A stretch of 36,413 nt of DNA from Clostridiales bacterium. Lineage in GTDB: Bacteria > Bacillota > Clostridia > Christensenellales > Borkfalkiaceae. The translations under genes and the position numbers were made by a program. Below, piece by piece: positions 21,520 through 32,496 of the stretch; positions within the stretch are counted from its first letter, which is position 1, and every line of letters begins with the position of its first letter. The notes under the pieces were generated by a model, which worked only from the letters and a program-made list of their open reading frames with translations, ran no database searches and was not told the DNA's origin. The DNA lies in NCBI GenBank assembly GCA_022508285.1, contig JAFLVN010000003.1, forward strand, positions 1 to 36,413, read 5' to 3'.

Positions 21520-22532
21520 AAAAGATTGCAATAGATTTAGGTTCGGAAGTAACCAAAATATATATGCCCGGCTGCGGGGTAGTGCTCACCGAAGCTACCT
21601 GCATAGCCGTTGAGGAGTACGACGACCACGGCGAAAATAAATTCGCTATAAAAGCGTACGGCGACAAGGCTCGAGCCCTCTCGGGCAGAGCGGCGCTGAA
21701 CACCCGCATAATCAATCCTGTATTCGAAGGGGATATCGTGCACGAAAATCTTGCGGCGCATCTTCTTTCATATTTCCTCGAAAAAATAGAAATACCATTT
21801 CGCAAAGCAAAGCACGCCGAAGTAATGTTTATAGTGCCCTGCGGCGTAAAGGCAGAGGTAAGAAAAAAGTATAAGCGGCTTGCCGACGAGTGCGGGATAG
21901 AGACGGTATATTTCATTTTAACGCCCTTTGCGGCGGTGCTCGGCCACAACGTTACTATAAGCGAAAGCGTGCCCATGTTCTCACTGGATATAGGCTCGTC
22001 TATAACCAATATTGCGGCATTCTCGCAGGACGGCATAATCGCAGGGCTCAACGTAAATCTCGGAGGCGGCAACATCGACGTTCATATAATTGACGAGCTC
22101 GCCGAAAAATCGCAATTCAAAATCGGTGGACTCACTGCGGCTAAGCTGAAAAATACGGTCGGAAGCCTTCTTGCAGACGACAATAAAATGGCTGTGGTTG
22201 ACGGCAGAGATGCGGCAAGCGGTGCGCCTGCCTCGCTTGCGGTGAACTCCGGTATGTTATATCCCATAATAACGGCTTACGTCGATAAAATTTTAGAGTA
22301 CGTTCAGCTTGTGATATCCAAACTTCCGCCCGAGGTGGCTTCGGCTGTCATGCGGGGCGGTATGTACCTTACGGGCGGACTTATAAAGATAGACGGACTT
22401 CCCGAGTATATCCAAGAAAAGCTTTCAATACCCGTCCACGTGCCCGAGGAGCCGCAGCTTGCCGCAGTAATCGGCGGCGGCGCAATACTTGCTGCAGACG
22501 AGCTTTGCGAGCGGCTCGCCACCGAAGAATAG
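21516..22532 (+). CDS. divergent MreB-like bacterial actin
   Basis: The 338-residue protein follows the MreB layout: phosphate-1 loop IAIDLGSEVTKIY, the GDKARALSGR segment, VMFIVPCGVKAEVRKKYKRLADECG, phosphate-2 loop SLDIGSSITNIAAFS, and the C-terminal TGGLIKIDGLPEYIQEKL with an IGGGAILA end. Typical MreB has DLGTANT and DIGGGTTE, so both nucleotide loops are changed. MreB polymers guide side-wall synthesis. It sits in the maf-mreB position, but mreC and mreD are absent and a terminator follows. It may be a specialised MreB/Mbl paralog. Confidence 0.75.
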   Translation: MKKIAIDLGSEVTKIYMPGCGVVLTEATCIAVEEYDDHGENKFAIKAYGDKARALSGRAALNTRIINPVFEGDIVHENLAAHLLSYFLEKIEIPFRKAKHAEVMFIVPCGVKAEVRKKYKRLADECGIETVYFILTPFAAVLGHNVTISESVPMFSLDIGSSITNIAAFSQDGIIAGLNVNLGGGNIDVHIIDELAEKSQFKIGGLTAAKLKNTVGSLLADDNKMAVVDGRDAASGAPASLAVNSGMLYPIITAYVDKILEYVQLVISKLPPEVASAVMRGGMYLTGGLIKIDGLPEYIQEKLSIPVHVPEEPQLAAVIGGGAILAADELCERLATEE

Positions 22533-22575
22533 GGAAGGCAGAAGATAGAAACGCAATCGTATATTTGTAATTAAA

Positions 22576-22604
22576 AATGCGGCGGACTTAAAGTCCGCCG
22601 CATT
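22576..22604. terminator. bidirectional terminator between converging genes
   Basis: A 14-bp perfect stem (22576-22589 with 22591-22604; GCGGCGGACTT) is followed on the minus strand by five T and on the + strand by CGGTTTTT. It serves the MreB-like gene and the converging membrane protein gene. Confidence 0.88.
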
Positions 22605-22623
22605 CGGTTTTTAAAACTGTTTA

Positions 22624-23877
22624 TTAATCGTTGTAAGTTGCGCCGCTCTTTAAAAGTTTGCGTATCTTGCGCTTGATGGGGAATGCCCAGAAAATGGAGA
22701 TTATCCAAAGCAGGAGATAGCAGCCTCCGCTTATCCAAGTCATCGTTGAGAATGCGCCGAGAATTCCGAGATAAGCTGCCGCTTCGGGGACTATCATTGG
22801 TATAATCCAGCCTGCGAGCAGGGGCAAAATTCCGAATATAAGGCAAGGTGTGAGTCCCCAAAGCTTGGTGTACCACATAAGGAAACGCTTATTCTTGCTA
22901 AACATATGGAAGAATGCAAACAGGAACTGAATAAACCAAATTCCCGCAAAGAAGAACATCACTATTGCAAAAATTTTGGGTACCAGCATTAACATATCGA
23001 TCATACCGCTTAAGCCGTCAAGCACACCGTCTGTGTTTTCGGTGCTGTCCGAAATTCCCAACATACCGTTTATAAGGTCGCGGTAGTTGGTATAAATTTT
23101 ACCCGAATTGCTTTCGGAGCTTTCGCCGTCTTCCGCTTCGGCATACGATGCAACTGCGCTTGCGTCGGGTGACGACTCGCTCTTGCCGTTCAGCATTTTT
23201 GAAATAGTTACGCATATAAACGACTCCAAAGTCATATCTTCGTCGCCGAGAGCTTCCTTAGTATCATCGTAGAACTCTCTTATTTTGTCTTGAATGTCGC
23301 CTTTAATGTCGTCAGGTATAAGGGGTTCGCCGTCTTTGGATACAGCCTGCCTCTGAATTTCGTCAACGAGCGCCTCTATCGCCTGGTCTACCTGTTCGTC
23401 ACCGTCCGCATTTAAAACGTTGTCGAATTTATTTAAAACTTTTTTAACGTCAATCTTGTCGGTGTCAACGTCCAAATCGTCGATGCTTTCGATAAGCTTG
23501 GGTATCATTACTACCGCAACGTTGCCGACAAGGTCGTCCTCGACGTCCTTAATTATGCCGGCGACAGATTCGGTCAAATTGTCTAAAGGGTTTTTAGAAA
23601 AAGCAAATTTAGCGATATTTAATGTTGTAAAACTTAATTTCATATCGCCAACGGTATCTAAAATCATTCCTACATAGTCGGTTGAACCGCTGGAATTTTC
23701 TTCATCGCCTGCGCTTTCCTCCTGAGTAAAGACGCCTGCAATGTCTTCTGCAATATCTCCTACATTAACTGTAATCAGGGGAGCAAAAATAATGGATATT
23801 GCCGCAACCAGAGAAATAATTGCCACAATAATGTTCACAGGTATGAGTTTACGCTGTAATCTTCTCAAATCGCTCAT
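22624..23877 (-). CDS. acidic multi-pass membrane protein, unrecognised
   Basis: I do not recognise this 417-residue protein. A first membrane helix (about 12-36) is followed by a 250-residue, strongly acidic loop (VTVNVGDIAEDIAG, then long Asp/Glu/Ser-rich helices and a DGESSESNSGK stretch), probably outside the cell. The last 130 residues hold about four more membrane helices and a basic cytoplasmic tail (IKRKIRKLLKSG). It is a single-gene unit with a good promoter, a TAGGAG ribosome site and a terminator, so it is clearly expressed. Position between the mreB-like gene and lepA gives no functional hint. Confidence 0.6.
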   Translation of the reverse strand: MSDLRRLQRKLIPVNIIVAIISLVAAISIIFAPLITVNVGDIAEDIAGVFTQEESAGDEENSSGSTDYVGMILDTVGDMKLSFTTLNIAKFAFSKNPLDNLTESVAGIIKDVEDDLVGNVAVVMIPKLIESIDDLDVDTDKIDVKKVLNKFDNVLNADGDEQVDQAIEALVDEIQRQAVSKDGEPLIPDDIKGDIQDKIREFYDDTKEALGDEDMTLESFICVTISKMLNGKSESSPDASAVASYAEAEDGESSESNSGKIYTNYRDLINGMLGISDSTENTDGVLDGLSGMIDMLMLVPKIFAIVMFFFAGIWFIQFLFAFFHMFSKNKRFLMWYTKLWGLTPCLIFGILPLLAGWIIPMIVPEAAAYLGILGAFSTMTWISGGCYLLLWIISIFWAFPIKRKIRKLLKSGATYND

Positions 23878-23907
23878 TTCATATTCTCCTAAAATTATTG
23901 TATGAGT

Positions 23908-23936
23908 ATAATATCACTTTTTGCCGAACATGTCAA
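23908..23936 (-). promoter_or_regulatory. sigma-A promoter of the acidic membrane protein gene
   Basis: On the minus strand TTGACA (23936-23931) and TATTAT (23913-23908) are 17 bases apart, followed by a TAGGAG ribosome site and ATG at 23877. Confidence 0.75.
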
Positions 23937-23992
23937 CAAGATAAAAAAATTGGCAGAAATTAAAAATCGGAGTGCATACCTTGTATATTTTC

Positions 23993-24021
23993 TTGCAAAA
24001 AATGCGTCTATTTTATATAAT
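23993..24021 (+). promoter_or_regulatory. sigma-A promoter of lepA, predicted leaderless
   Basis: TTGCAA (23993-23998) and TATAAT (24016-24021) are 17 bases apart, the same elements as at tilS. ATG 24028 starts six bases after the -10 box, where transcription itself should begin. GAGGT directly touches the ATG and is too close to act as a ribosome site. Confidence 0.75.
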
Positions 24022-24027
24022 TGAGGT

Positions 24028-25833
24028 ATGGGCAATAAGCAAAATATACGTAACTTCTGCATAATAGCGCACATAGACCACGGCAAGTCAACACTTGCCG
24101 ACAGACTTATGGAGTGCACGGGGCAAGTATCCGAAAGGGATATGGAGGCTCAGCTTCTCGACTCGATGGATATCGAAAGGGAGAGGGGCATAACAATAAA
24201 GCTTGCGCCGGTGCGAATGTTCTATAAGGCGGACGACGGACAGGAGTACGAGTTGAATTTAATAGACACTCCGGGGCACGTAGACTTCACCTACGAGGTC
24301 TCCCGTTCCCTTGCCGCATGCGAGGGCGCAATACTCATTGTTGACGCCTCGCAGGGGGTGGAGGCGCAGACCCTCGCCAATGTCTACCTCGCACTCGAAA
24401 ACAACCTCGAAATTTTGCCCGTAATAAATAAAATCGACCTGCCGTCCGCACGACCCGACGAGGCGAAAAAAGAGATAGAGGAAGTGATAGGTTTAGACGC
24501 TTCCTATGCGCCCCTCGTTTCGGCAAAAGAAGGCATAAATATCCGTGAAATACTTGAGGACGTGGTCAAATATTTCCCCGCTCCGCAGGGCGACGAAAGT
24601 GCACCGCTAAAGGCGCTTATATTCGACAGCTACTACGACAATTATAAGGGCGTTATTCTGTTCGTAAGAATTAAAGACGGCACGGTAAAGCCGGGCGACA
24701 GAATAAAAACATTCCGTTCGGACAAGGTCTACGAGGTGGTGGAAACGGGCACGTTCAACCCCGCACTTTTGCCTAAGAGTAGTCTTGCCGCAGGCGAGGT
24801 CGGCTATATCGCCGCCTCGATTAAGTCCATACAGGACGTTGCCGTCGGCGATACGGTAACAAATGCGGAAAACCCTGCACCCGAGCCTCTGCCCGGCTAC
24901 AAAAAGGTGCAGTCGGTGGTGTTCTGCGGCATATATCCATTGGACGGTAGCAAGTTCAACGACTTAAAGGACGCTATATTAAAATTACAGTTGAACGACG
25001 CTTCGCTCATCTTTGAACCGGACAGCTCGGTTGCCCTCGGCTTCGGCTTCCGCTGCGGCTTTTTGGGACTTCTCCACATGGAGATTATACAGGAGAGAAT
25101 AGAGCGGGAGTTCGGGCTGGATATAATCACTACAGCTCCGTCGGTAAGCTATAAAGTTGTAAAAACTGACGGCGAGACAATATTTGTAGACAACCCCTCA
25201 CATCTGCCTCCCGTCTCCGAAATAGAGCACATGGAAGAGCCGATAGTAAAGGCGGATATCTATTCACCGCCCGACTATTTGGGACAGATCATGGATTTGT
25301 GCCGTGAAAAGCGTGGTACATTCCTGCAAATGACCTACCTCGACAAGAGCCGTGTGCAACTTGAATACAACCTGCCCTTAAACGAAATTATATTCGACTT
25401 TTTCGACCAGATAAAATCCCGCACGAGGGGCTACGCAAGCTTTGACTACGAGATTATCGGCTATCAGCGTAGCAAGCTCGTAAAAATGGATATTCTTTTA
25501 AACGGCGACGTGTGCGACGCTCTCTCCATAATCGTTCACGAGGACAGCGCATATCCCCGTGGCAGAATGCTCTGCGAAAATCTTAAGGAGGCAATTCCCC
25601 GCCAACTGTTTGAAATACCCGTTCAGGCGGCAATAGGCGGCAAGATAATTGCAAGGGAAACGGTAAAGGCAATGCGAAAAGACGTGCTTGCCAAGTGCTA
25701 CGGCGGCGATATAACCCGTAAAAAGAAACTGCTCGAAAAGCAGAAAGAGGGCAAAAAGCGCATGAGGCAGATAGGTAACGTCGAAGTTCCAAGCGAAATT
25801 TTCATGCAGATACTCAAAACCAACAAGGATTAA
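24028..25833 (+). CDS. lepA: elongation factor 4 (back-translocating GTPase)
   Basis: LepA/EF4 is a ribosome-binding GTPase related to EF-G that acts when translation stalls or during ribosome assembly. The 601-residue length is standard. GTPase motifs are [14 protein letters not shown] (G1), RERGITIK (G2), DTPGHVDF (G3) and NKIDLP (G4). The C-terminal LepA domain is present ([22 protein letters not shown]). The ATG at 24028 is fixed by the family N-terminus [17 protein letters not shown]. It leads an operon with an MGMT-like gene and hemW; lepA-hemW is a common Firmicute pair. Confidence 0.97.
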   Translation: MGNKQNIRNFCIIAHIDHGKSTLADRLMECTGQVSERDMEAQLLDSMDIERERGITIKLAPVRMFYKADDGQEYELNLIDTPGHVDFTYEVSRSLAACEGAILIVDASQGVEAQTLANVYLALENNLEILPVINKIDLPSARPDEAKKEIEEVIGLDASYAPLVSAKEGINIREILEDVVKYFPAPQGDESAPLKALIFDSYYDNYKGVILFVRIKDGTVKPGDRIKTFRSDKVYEVVETGTFNPALLPKSSLAAGEVGYIAASIKSIQDVAVGDTVTNAENPAPEPLPGYKKVQSVVFCGIYPLDGSKFNDLKDAILKLQLNDASLIFEPDSSVALGFGFRCGFLGLLHMEIIQERIEREFGLDIITTAPSVSYKVVKTDGETIFVDNPSHLPPVSEIEHMEEPIVKADIYSPPDYLGQIMDLCREKRGTFLQMTYLDKSRVQLEYNLPLNEIIFDFFDQIKSRTRGYASFDYEIIGYQRSKLVKMDILLNGDVCDALSIIVHEDSAYPRGRMLCENLKEAIPRQLFEIPVQAAIGGKIIARETVKAMRKDVLAKCYGGDITRKKKLLEKQKEGKKRMRQIGNVEVPSEIFMQILKTNKD

Positions 25834-25834
25834 G

Positions 25835-26143
25835 ATGGGATTTTTCGAAAGGGTTTACGATGTGGTTATGCGTATACCGCAAGGTAAAGTATTATCTTAC
25901 GGCGACGTAGCTAAGCTTGCGGGCAGTCCGCATGCCTCCCGTCAGGTTGGATGGGCTCTGCACTGCAATCCCCGCCCCGGCGAAATTCCCTGCCACAGAG
26001 TGATATTTAAAGACGGCTCGGTCAGCTCGGGGTTTGCCTTCGGCGGACCGCAGGTTCAGCGTGCTATGCTCGAGGCGGAGGGAGTAGTGTTTGACGAAAA
26101 CAACAAAACAGATATTGATAAATACCGCTGGGAGGGTGACTGA
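25835..26143 (+). CDS. short MGMT-family DNA alkyltransferase
   Basis: The 102-residue protein is only the C-terminal domain of O6-methylguanine-DNA methyltransferase: helix-turn-helix SYGDVAKLAGSPHASRQVGWAL, then the active-site IPCHRVI with Cys53. Keeping PCHR, rather than the tryptophan of alkyltransferase-like proteins, suggests it can still accept an alkyl group. The N-terminal domain of full Ogt/Ada proteins is missing, as in other short members. It starts one base after lepA and overlaps hemW as TGATG, so it sits inside the classic lepA-hemW pair. Confidence 0.88.
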   Translation: MGFFERVYDVVMRIPQGKVLSYGDVAKLAGSPHASRQVGWALHCNPRPGEIPCHRVIFKDGSVSSGFAFGGPQVQRAMLEAEGVVFDENNKTDIDKYRWEGD

Positions 26144-27255
26144 TGGCAGGTATATACGTACATATTCCCTTTTGCAAGTCAAAGTGCCGCTACTGCGACT
26201 TTGCGTCATTCCCCGATAAAATCACATTTGCCGAAAGCTATATGGCGTGCGTCTACCGTGAAATGTCCATGCGCAAAGAAGAGCTAAAGGATTACACTTT
26301 TAACACGCTGTATATCGGCGGCGGCACTCCGTCCGTCGTGGACGAAAGCTATATTGCCATGCTCGTTGCGGCGGCAAAAAAGAATTTCAATTTAACCAAG
26401 GATGCGGAAATAACAATAGAAATAAACCCCGGCACAGTCAGTGCGGGAAAGATAGACATGTATTCAAAATGCGGTATAAACCGCTACTCCGTCGGATTAC
26501 AGACAGCGATAGACAGTCAGCTCAGGGAGATAGGCAGAATACATACTCTAAACGAATTCGTTACCTGCGCAAAGCTTTTAATGGGAAAAAATTTCAGCGT
26601 AGACGTAATGATAGGTCTCAAAGACCAAACGGTAGACGATATTATTAAGACGATAGAAGTCGCCGCCGCTTTCGGCGCAAGCCACATATCAATGTATGCG
26701 CTCACGCCCGAGGACGGTACTCCCATATATACCGACTATTTGAACGGCGAGCTGCCGGATAGCGACGAGGTTGCCCAAATGTACGAGGCGGGCGTCAAAA
26801 AGCTCAAAGAGCTCGGATTCGACAGGTATGAGGTTTCAAACTTTGCAAAAAAGGGCAAGGAGAGCCGCCACAATATGAATTATTGGAACAGGGGCGAGTA
26901 TATCGGCTTCGGCGTTGCCGCCTCGTCTTGCATAAACAATATCCGTTTCACAAACACTTTCGATTTAGACGAGTATTTCAAGTGTATCCTATCGGGGCAT
27001 CTTGCCGTAATCGACAGGGAAGACGTGGATATCGAGGGTCAGAAAGAAGAGTTTATTATGCTCGCCCTGCGCACTTCAAAGGGACTTGACCTTGACGAAT
27101 ACGAGCGGCTTTTCGGCGCAAAATTCCAGGAAGAATTTGCCGCCGAAATCCAAAAGATGCGGGAATATGTTGAGGTTAACGGCAATTTCCTGCGCATAAA
27201 GGACGAGTATCTCTTCGTTCAGAACACTATTATAATCGAGTTTTTAAATAAGTGA
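26143..27255 (+). CDS. hemW: HemW, radical SAM heme chaperone
   Basis: The 370-residue protein has the radical SAM cluster motif at C11, C15 and C18 (PFCKSKCRYC) and the following YIGGGTPS and GLQT motifs. It also has the HNxxYW motif at residues 243-248 (HNMNYW), which marks HemW rather than the coproporphyrinogen oxidase HemN. HemW binds heme and passes it to membrane proteins. It is often annotated as oxygen-independent coproporphyrinogen III oxidase. It follows lepA through the small MGMT-like gene. Confidence 0.92.
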   Translation: MAGIYVHIPFCKSKCRYCDFASFPDKITFAESYMACVYREMSMRKEELKDYTFNTLYIGGGTPSVVDESYIAMLVAAAKKNFNLTKDAEITIEINPGTVSAGKIDMYSKCGINRYSVGLQTAIDSQLREIGRIHTLNEFVTCAKLLMGKNFSVDVMIGLKDQTVDDIIKTIEVAAAFGASHISMYALTPEDGTPIYTDYLNGELPDSDEVAQMYEAGVKKLKELGFDRYEVSNFAKKGKESRHNMNYWNRGEYIGFGVAASSCINNIRFTNTFDLDEYFKCILSGHLAVIDREDVDIEGQKEEFIMLALRTSKGLDLDEYERLFGAKFQEEFAAEIQKMREYVEVNGNFLRIKDEYLFVQNTIIIEFLNK

Positions 27256-27259
27256 TTTT

Positions 27260-27769
27260 ATGGAATTCGCATACGCTACGGCAAAAATTTCACGGCTTGA
27301 CGAAATAGTCGCAATTTATTCCTCGGCTCAGAGATTCATGGCGGAAAACGGAAATCCGCAGTGGGGCAAGGGTTTCCCCAACGAAAACGATATACGTGAA
27401 GGCATTTTTGGCGGCGTTTTATATACTGTAACGGTTAATGACCAAATCGCCGCGGTTTTTTCGGTGTTGAACTTCGATGAAAACTACGTTAAAATCGACG
27501 GTAAGTGGCTAACGGACGGAAATTATATCGCCGTGCACAGGGTCGCCGTTGCTGAAAATTTCAGGGGAACGGGCGCCGCAAAATATATACTCGAAGTTGC
27601 CGCACCTCAGCTTGCACACTCCCGCGGTCGTTCGAGCATACGTATAGACACCCACGAAAAGAATGCGCCCATGCTCGGACTTTTGAAAAGACTGAATTTC
27701 GTTCGTTGCGGCATGGTTCGGCTTTTACGTGACGATACATTGCGCATAGCGTTTGAAAAGATACTTTAA
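27260..27769 (+). CDS. GNAT-family N-acetyltransferase
   Basis: The 169-residue protein has the GNAT fold, with acetyl-CoA loop VAVAENFRGTGAAKYIL (RGTGA) and a C-terminal NAPMLGLLKRLNFVRCG segment typical of the family. The substrate is unknown. It starts five bases after hemW stops, with no strong ribosome site, and probably belongs to the lepA operon. The converging lipoprotein gene ends directly beside it with no obvious terminator. Confidence 0.82.
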   Translation: MEFAYATAKISRLDEIVAIYSSAQRFMAENGNPQWGKGFPNENDIREGIFGGVLYTVTVNDQIAAVFSVLNFDENYVKIDGKWLTDGNYIAVHRVAVAENFRGTGAAKYILEVAAPQLAHSRGRSSIRIDTHEKNAPMLGLLKRLNFVRCGMVRLLRDDTLRIAFEKIL

Positions 27770-27770
27770 A

Positions 27771-28424
27771 TTACGCTTTTATTTTTTTAGTTGCGATAAC
27801 TTTACCTATACCGCCGTCCAAGAGATAGGCGGTTATATTTTTATCCCTGTCGCACACGCCAACGTAATAATAACAGCCGTCGTCATATAACAGTCGCACG
27901 TATATCTCACCTGCAAAATCCTTTTTGCGGGTCAGACTTTTAAAAAGTTCTCTATCATGCTCTACCGCACATTTCAGCGCCTGTTCACAGCTCAAAACTC
28001 CGCTGTCCGAAACGCTTAAAACGCGGTAATTATTTTGCGTGCCGTCAACCGTAATCGTTACGTCTATCCCGTCTGTTTTAAAGGGAGGGGCGGAGTAGCT
28101 CGCCGTAAAGCGGGTTTGCACCGCCTCGTAGTTCATCTCTCCCCAGTAGTCGCCCACCGCAATTTCAACGCTTTCGGGCACGGATGAAAATTTAACAAAT
28201 ATTTCCACTATATCGCACATATTCCCGCATATACCGTCGGCGTTGTAGGGCTGTTCCCGGGATACGCAGTGAACTGTAATATCGATATCATCGTCATTAT
28301 AGAGGTAAATTTCGCTGCGCTTTTCCGATATGTATTTGCTGTAATTAATTTGGGTGTTACAACCTGTCAGCGGCAGAATTGCCGCAATTGCCGCACATAC
28401 TGCGGCTGCGATAAATTTTTTCAT
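27771..28424 (-). CDS. putative lipoprotein, unrecognised
   Basis: I do not recognise the 217-residue protein. It has a lipoprotein signal: MKKF, a hydrophobic core, and lipobox LTGC with Cys22. The rest looks like a beta-rich outer domain with four or five extra cysteines (HCVSREQ, GICGNMCDIV, ALKCAVEH) that could form disulfides. The start has no ribosome site. A possible promoter on the minus strand (TTCATA 28459-28454, 17 bases, TATAAA 28436-28431) would place the transcript start at about the ATG. It diverges from another envelope protein gene at 28566. Confidence 0.6.
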   Translation of the reverse strand: MKKFIAAAVCAAIAAILPLTGCNTQINYSKYISEKRSEIYLYNDDDIDITVHCVSREQPYNADGICGNMCDIVEIFVKFSSVPESVEIAVGDYWGEMNYEAVQTRFTASYSAPPFKTDGIDVTITVDGTQNNYRVLSVSDSGVLSCEQALKCAVEHDRELFKSLTRKKDFAGEIYVRLLYDDGCYYYVGVCDRDKNITAYLLDGGIGKVIATKKIKA

Positions 28425-28499
28425 ACGATATTTATATTAACAGAATGTCGCAATATGAATAAATAGTGCATATTATAAATAATATTTTATATTATTTAG

Positions 28500-28528
28500 T
28501 TGCATTTTCCGTTCGTCTGTGATAAAAT
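28500..28528 (+). promoter_or_regulatory. promoter of the membrane-anchored protein / guaB unit
   Basis: TTGCAT (28500-28505) and TAAAAT (28523-28528) are 17 bases apart. This shows that an in-frame TTG at 28500 is promoter, not start codon, and places the gene start at TTG 28566. Confidence 0.6.
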
Positions 28529-28565
28529 ATTTAAAATTTATTGTGCGCTAACAGGTAAAGGCAAG

Positions 28566-30637
<2,072 letters not shown>

Positions 30638-30648
30638 AAGCAATTAAC

Positions 30649-30669
30649 GGCGCAAGCTTAACTTGCGCC
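30649..30669 (+). terminator. weak hairpin between guaB and guaA
   Basis: GGCGCAAG/CTTGCGCC (30649-30656 and 30662-30669, loop CTTAA) is followed by TTAAATATTTA, not a T run. It may cause partial termination or set the guaB:guaA ratio rather than end the transcript. Confidence 0.55.
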
Positions 30670-30692
30670 TTAAATATTTACAAGAGGAAGAT

Positions 30693-32225
30693 ATGAATCA
30701 TCAAAAAGTTTTAATTTTGGATTTCGGCGGACAGTACAATCAGCTCATTGCAAGAAGGGTCAGAGAGCTCGGCGTTTTCTGCGACCTTTTACCGTCTGAA
30801 ATGACCGTGGAAAAAATAAAAAATTACAACCCCATAGGCATAATTTTCACAGGCGGTCCTAACAGCGTGTATGAGGAGGGCAGCCCCAAAATCGACCCCG
30901 AAGTATTCAATCTCGATATACCCGTGCTCGGAATCTGCTACGGCTGTCAGTTGACGGCACATATTCTGGGGGGAACGGTGCAATCCGCAACAACTTCGGA
31001 GTACGGCAAGGCGGAGGTTAAGTATATTGCCTCACCCCTTACAAAGGATATTCCCGCCCGTGCAATATGCTGGATGAGCCATACAGACAGGATAACAAAA
31101 CTGCCCAAGGGCTTTGAAAAGATTGCCGAAAGCGACAACTGCCCCTATGCGGCGTTCGGCGATATCAAGCGCAAGATTTACGGCGTGCAGTTCCATCCCG
31201 AAGTAAACCATACGCAGTACGGTATGCAGATTTTAAAGAATTTCTTATTCGAAGTCTGCGGAGCTGTCGGCGACTGGACCATGTCCAACTTCGTCGCAAA
31301 CAAGATTACGGAGTTAAAGAAGAAGATAGGCAATAAAAAGGTGCTTTGCGCCATGTCGGGCGGCGTTGACTCCGCCGTTGCCGCAACCCTCATACATAAA
31401 GCTGTCGGCGACCAACTCACCTGTGTTTTCGTAGACCACGGACTGCTCAGAAAGTACGAGGCGGACGAGGTTATGAAGGTGTTCCGTGACGGACTCAAAA
31501 TGAACCTCATAAAGGCGGACGCAGGCGCAATTTTCCTTGAAAAGCTTAAAGGCGTTTCAGACCCCGAGAGAAAGCGCAAGATAATCGGTGAAGAATTTAT
31601 CCGCTCGTTCGAGGTGGAAAGCAAGAAGATAGGCAAGGTTGATTTCCTCGTTCAGGGCACTATATATCCCGACGTAATCGAAAGCGGCAAGGGCAAGAGT
31701 GCAGTTATAAAGAGCCACCACAATGTTGGCGGTCTGCCCGACGTAGTTGACTTTGAGGAGATAATAGAGCCTCTTCGCGACCTCTTTAAAGACGAGGTCA
31801 GAAAGGTCGGATTCGAGCTCGGTCTGCCCAAGGAAGTAGTTATGCGCCAGCCTTTCCCCGGTCCGGGACTTGCAATAAGAATTATGGGCGAGGTCACCGA
31901 GGAAAAGCTTGAAACTCTCCGTGACAGCGACTATATTTTGCGTGACGAAATTGCAAAGGCAGGGCTTGATAGCGAAATCTGGCAGTACTTCACGGTAATC
32001 ACAAACAGCAAAACGGTGGGCGTGCAGGGCGACTTCCGCACCTACGAAAACGTAGTGGCAATCCGTGCCGTAACCTCGCTTGACGCTATGACGGCTGACT
32101 GGGCACGTATCCCCTACGACGTTCTCGAAACCATTTCTAACCGCATAGTCAACGAAGTTAAGCACGTAAACAGAATTGTATACGATATAACTTCCAAACC
32201 CCCCGCTACGATAGAGTGGGAATAA
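30693..32225 (+). CDS. guaA: GMP synthase (glutamine-hydrolysing)
   Basis: GuaA amidates XMP to GMP. The 510-residue protein has a class-I glutamine amidotransferase domain with nucleophile Cys82 (GICYGCQ) and the His/Glu pair in VQFHPEVNH. The ATP-pyrophosphatase domain has P-loop SGGVDS near residue 221, and the dimerisation domain ends [12 protein letters not shown] 30693 with GAGGAAG upstream is preferred over the in-frame start at 30663. It works directly after GuaB and shares its region. Confidence 0.97.
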   Translation: MNHQKVLILDFGGQYNQLIARRVRELGVFCDLLPSEMTVEKIKNYNPIGIIFTGGPNSVYEEGSPKIDPEVFNLDIPVLGICYGCQLTAHILGGTVQSATTSEYGKAEVKYIASPLTKDIPARAICWMSHTDRITKLPKGFEKIAESDNCPYAAFGDIKRKIYGVQFHPEVNHTQYGMQILKNFLFEVCGAVGDWTMSNFVANKITELKKKIGNKKVLCAMSGGVDSAVAATLIHKAVGDQLTCVFVDHGLLRKYEADEVMKVFRDGLKMNLIKADAGAIFLEKLKGVSDPERKRKIIGEEFIRSFEVESKKIGKVDFLVQGTIYPDVIESGKGKSAVIKSHHNVGGLPDVVDFEEIIEPLRDLFKDEVRKVGFELGLPKEVVMRQPFPGPGLAIRIMGEVTEEKLETLRDSDYILRDEIAKAGLDSEIWQYFTVITNSKTVGVQGDFRTYENVVAIRAVTSLDAMTADWARIPYDVLETISNRIVNEVKHVNRIVYDITSKPPATIEWE

Positions 32226-32239
32226 TTAAGAAAAATTAC

Positions 32240-32269
32240 AAGCCGTCCGCATATGTGGACGGCTTTTTT
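32240..32269 (+). terminator. terminator after guaBA
   Basis: AAGCCGTCC/GGACGGCTT (32240-32248 and 32257-32265) has a further G-T and C-G pair, loop ATAT, and a TTTTTT tail. The next 50 bases contain a small ACCGC/GCGGT hairpin (32294-32314). Confidence 0.9.
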
Positions 32270-32379
32270 GCTAATGAAAATTTTTGCAAAAAAACCGCAT
32301 AAAAAGTGAGCGGTCTTTGTTTGACAAAATTTTAATTAAATGATAATATATATTCACAATTTGATAATAAACACGACGA

Positions 32380-32484
32380 CACATGTGGCGCTTATGCGCG
32401 TAAATCTGATTACGGAACGTAGGCGCTTGCAGGTGCGTTTTTATTTAAACGGACAGGCGCAGGCTTGTGCCGTTTTTGTTTTTT
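32380..32484 (+). promoter_or_regulatory. riboswitch-like attenuator of the MATE gene, candidate guanidine-IV (mepA)
   Basis: A TTGACA at 32321 with an AT-rich -10 region precedes a leader of about 130 bases. It has hairpins GCGC/GCGC (32388-32399) and CGTAA/TTACG (32399-32414), then GGAACGTAGGCGC. Two structures are mutually exclusive. In one, CGTTT 32436-32440 pairs AAACG 32447-32451. In the other, AAACGGACAGGC 32447-32458 pairs GCTTGTGCCGTTT with one bulge to form a terminator, followed by a T-rich tail to 32484. The AAGGAGG ribosome site comes after it. A MATE gene and the GGAACGTAGG-type core point to guanidine-IV, from memory of that class. Confidence 0.55.
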
Positions 32485-32496
32485 AAGGAGGCTTTT

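Noticed and set aside
24335-24526. Minus-strand reading frames such as the Arg/Pro-rich one inside lepA
   Set aside because: They are antisense shadows of strongly conserved genes, with no promoter, ribosome site or family match.
26817-26823. Additional Spo0A boxes (TTCGACA) in hemW, maf and lepA
   Set aside because: They fall inside coding sequence and simply encode Phe-Asp or similar codon pairs.
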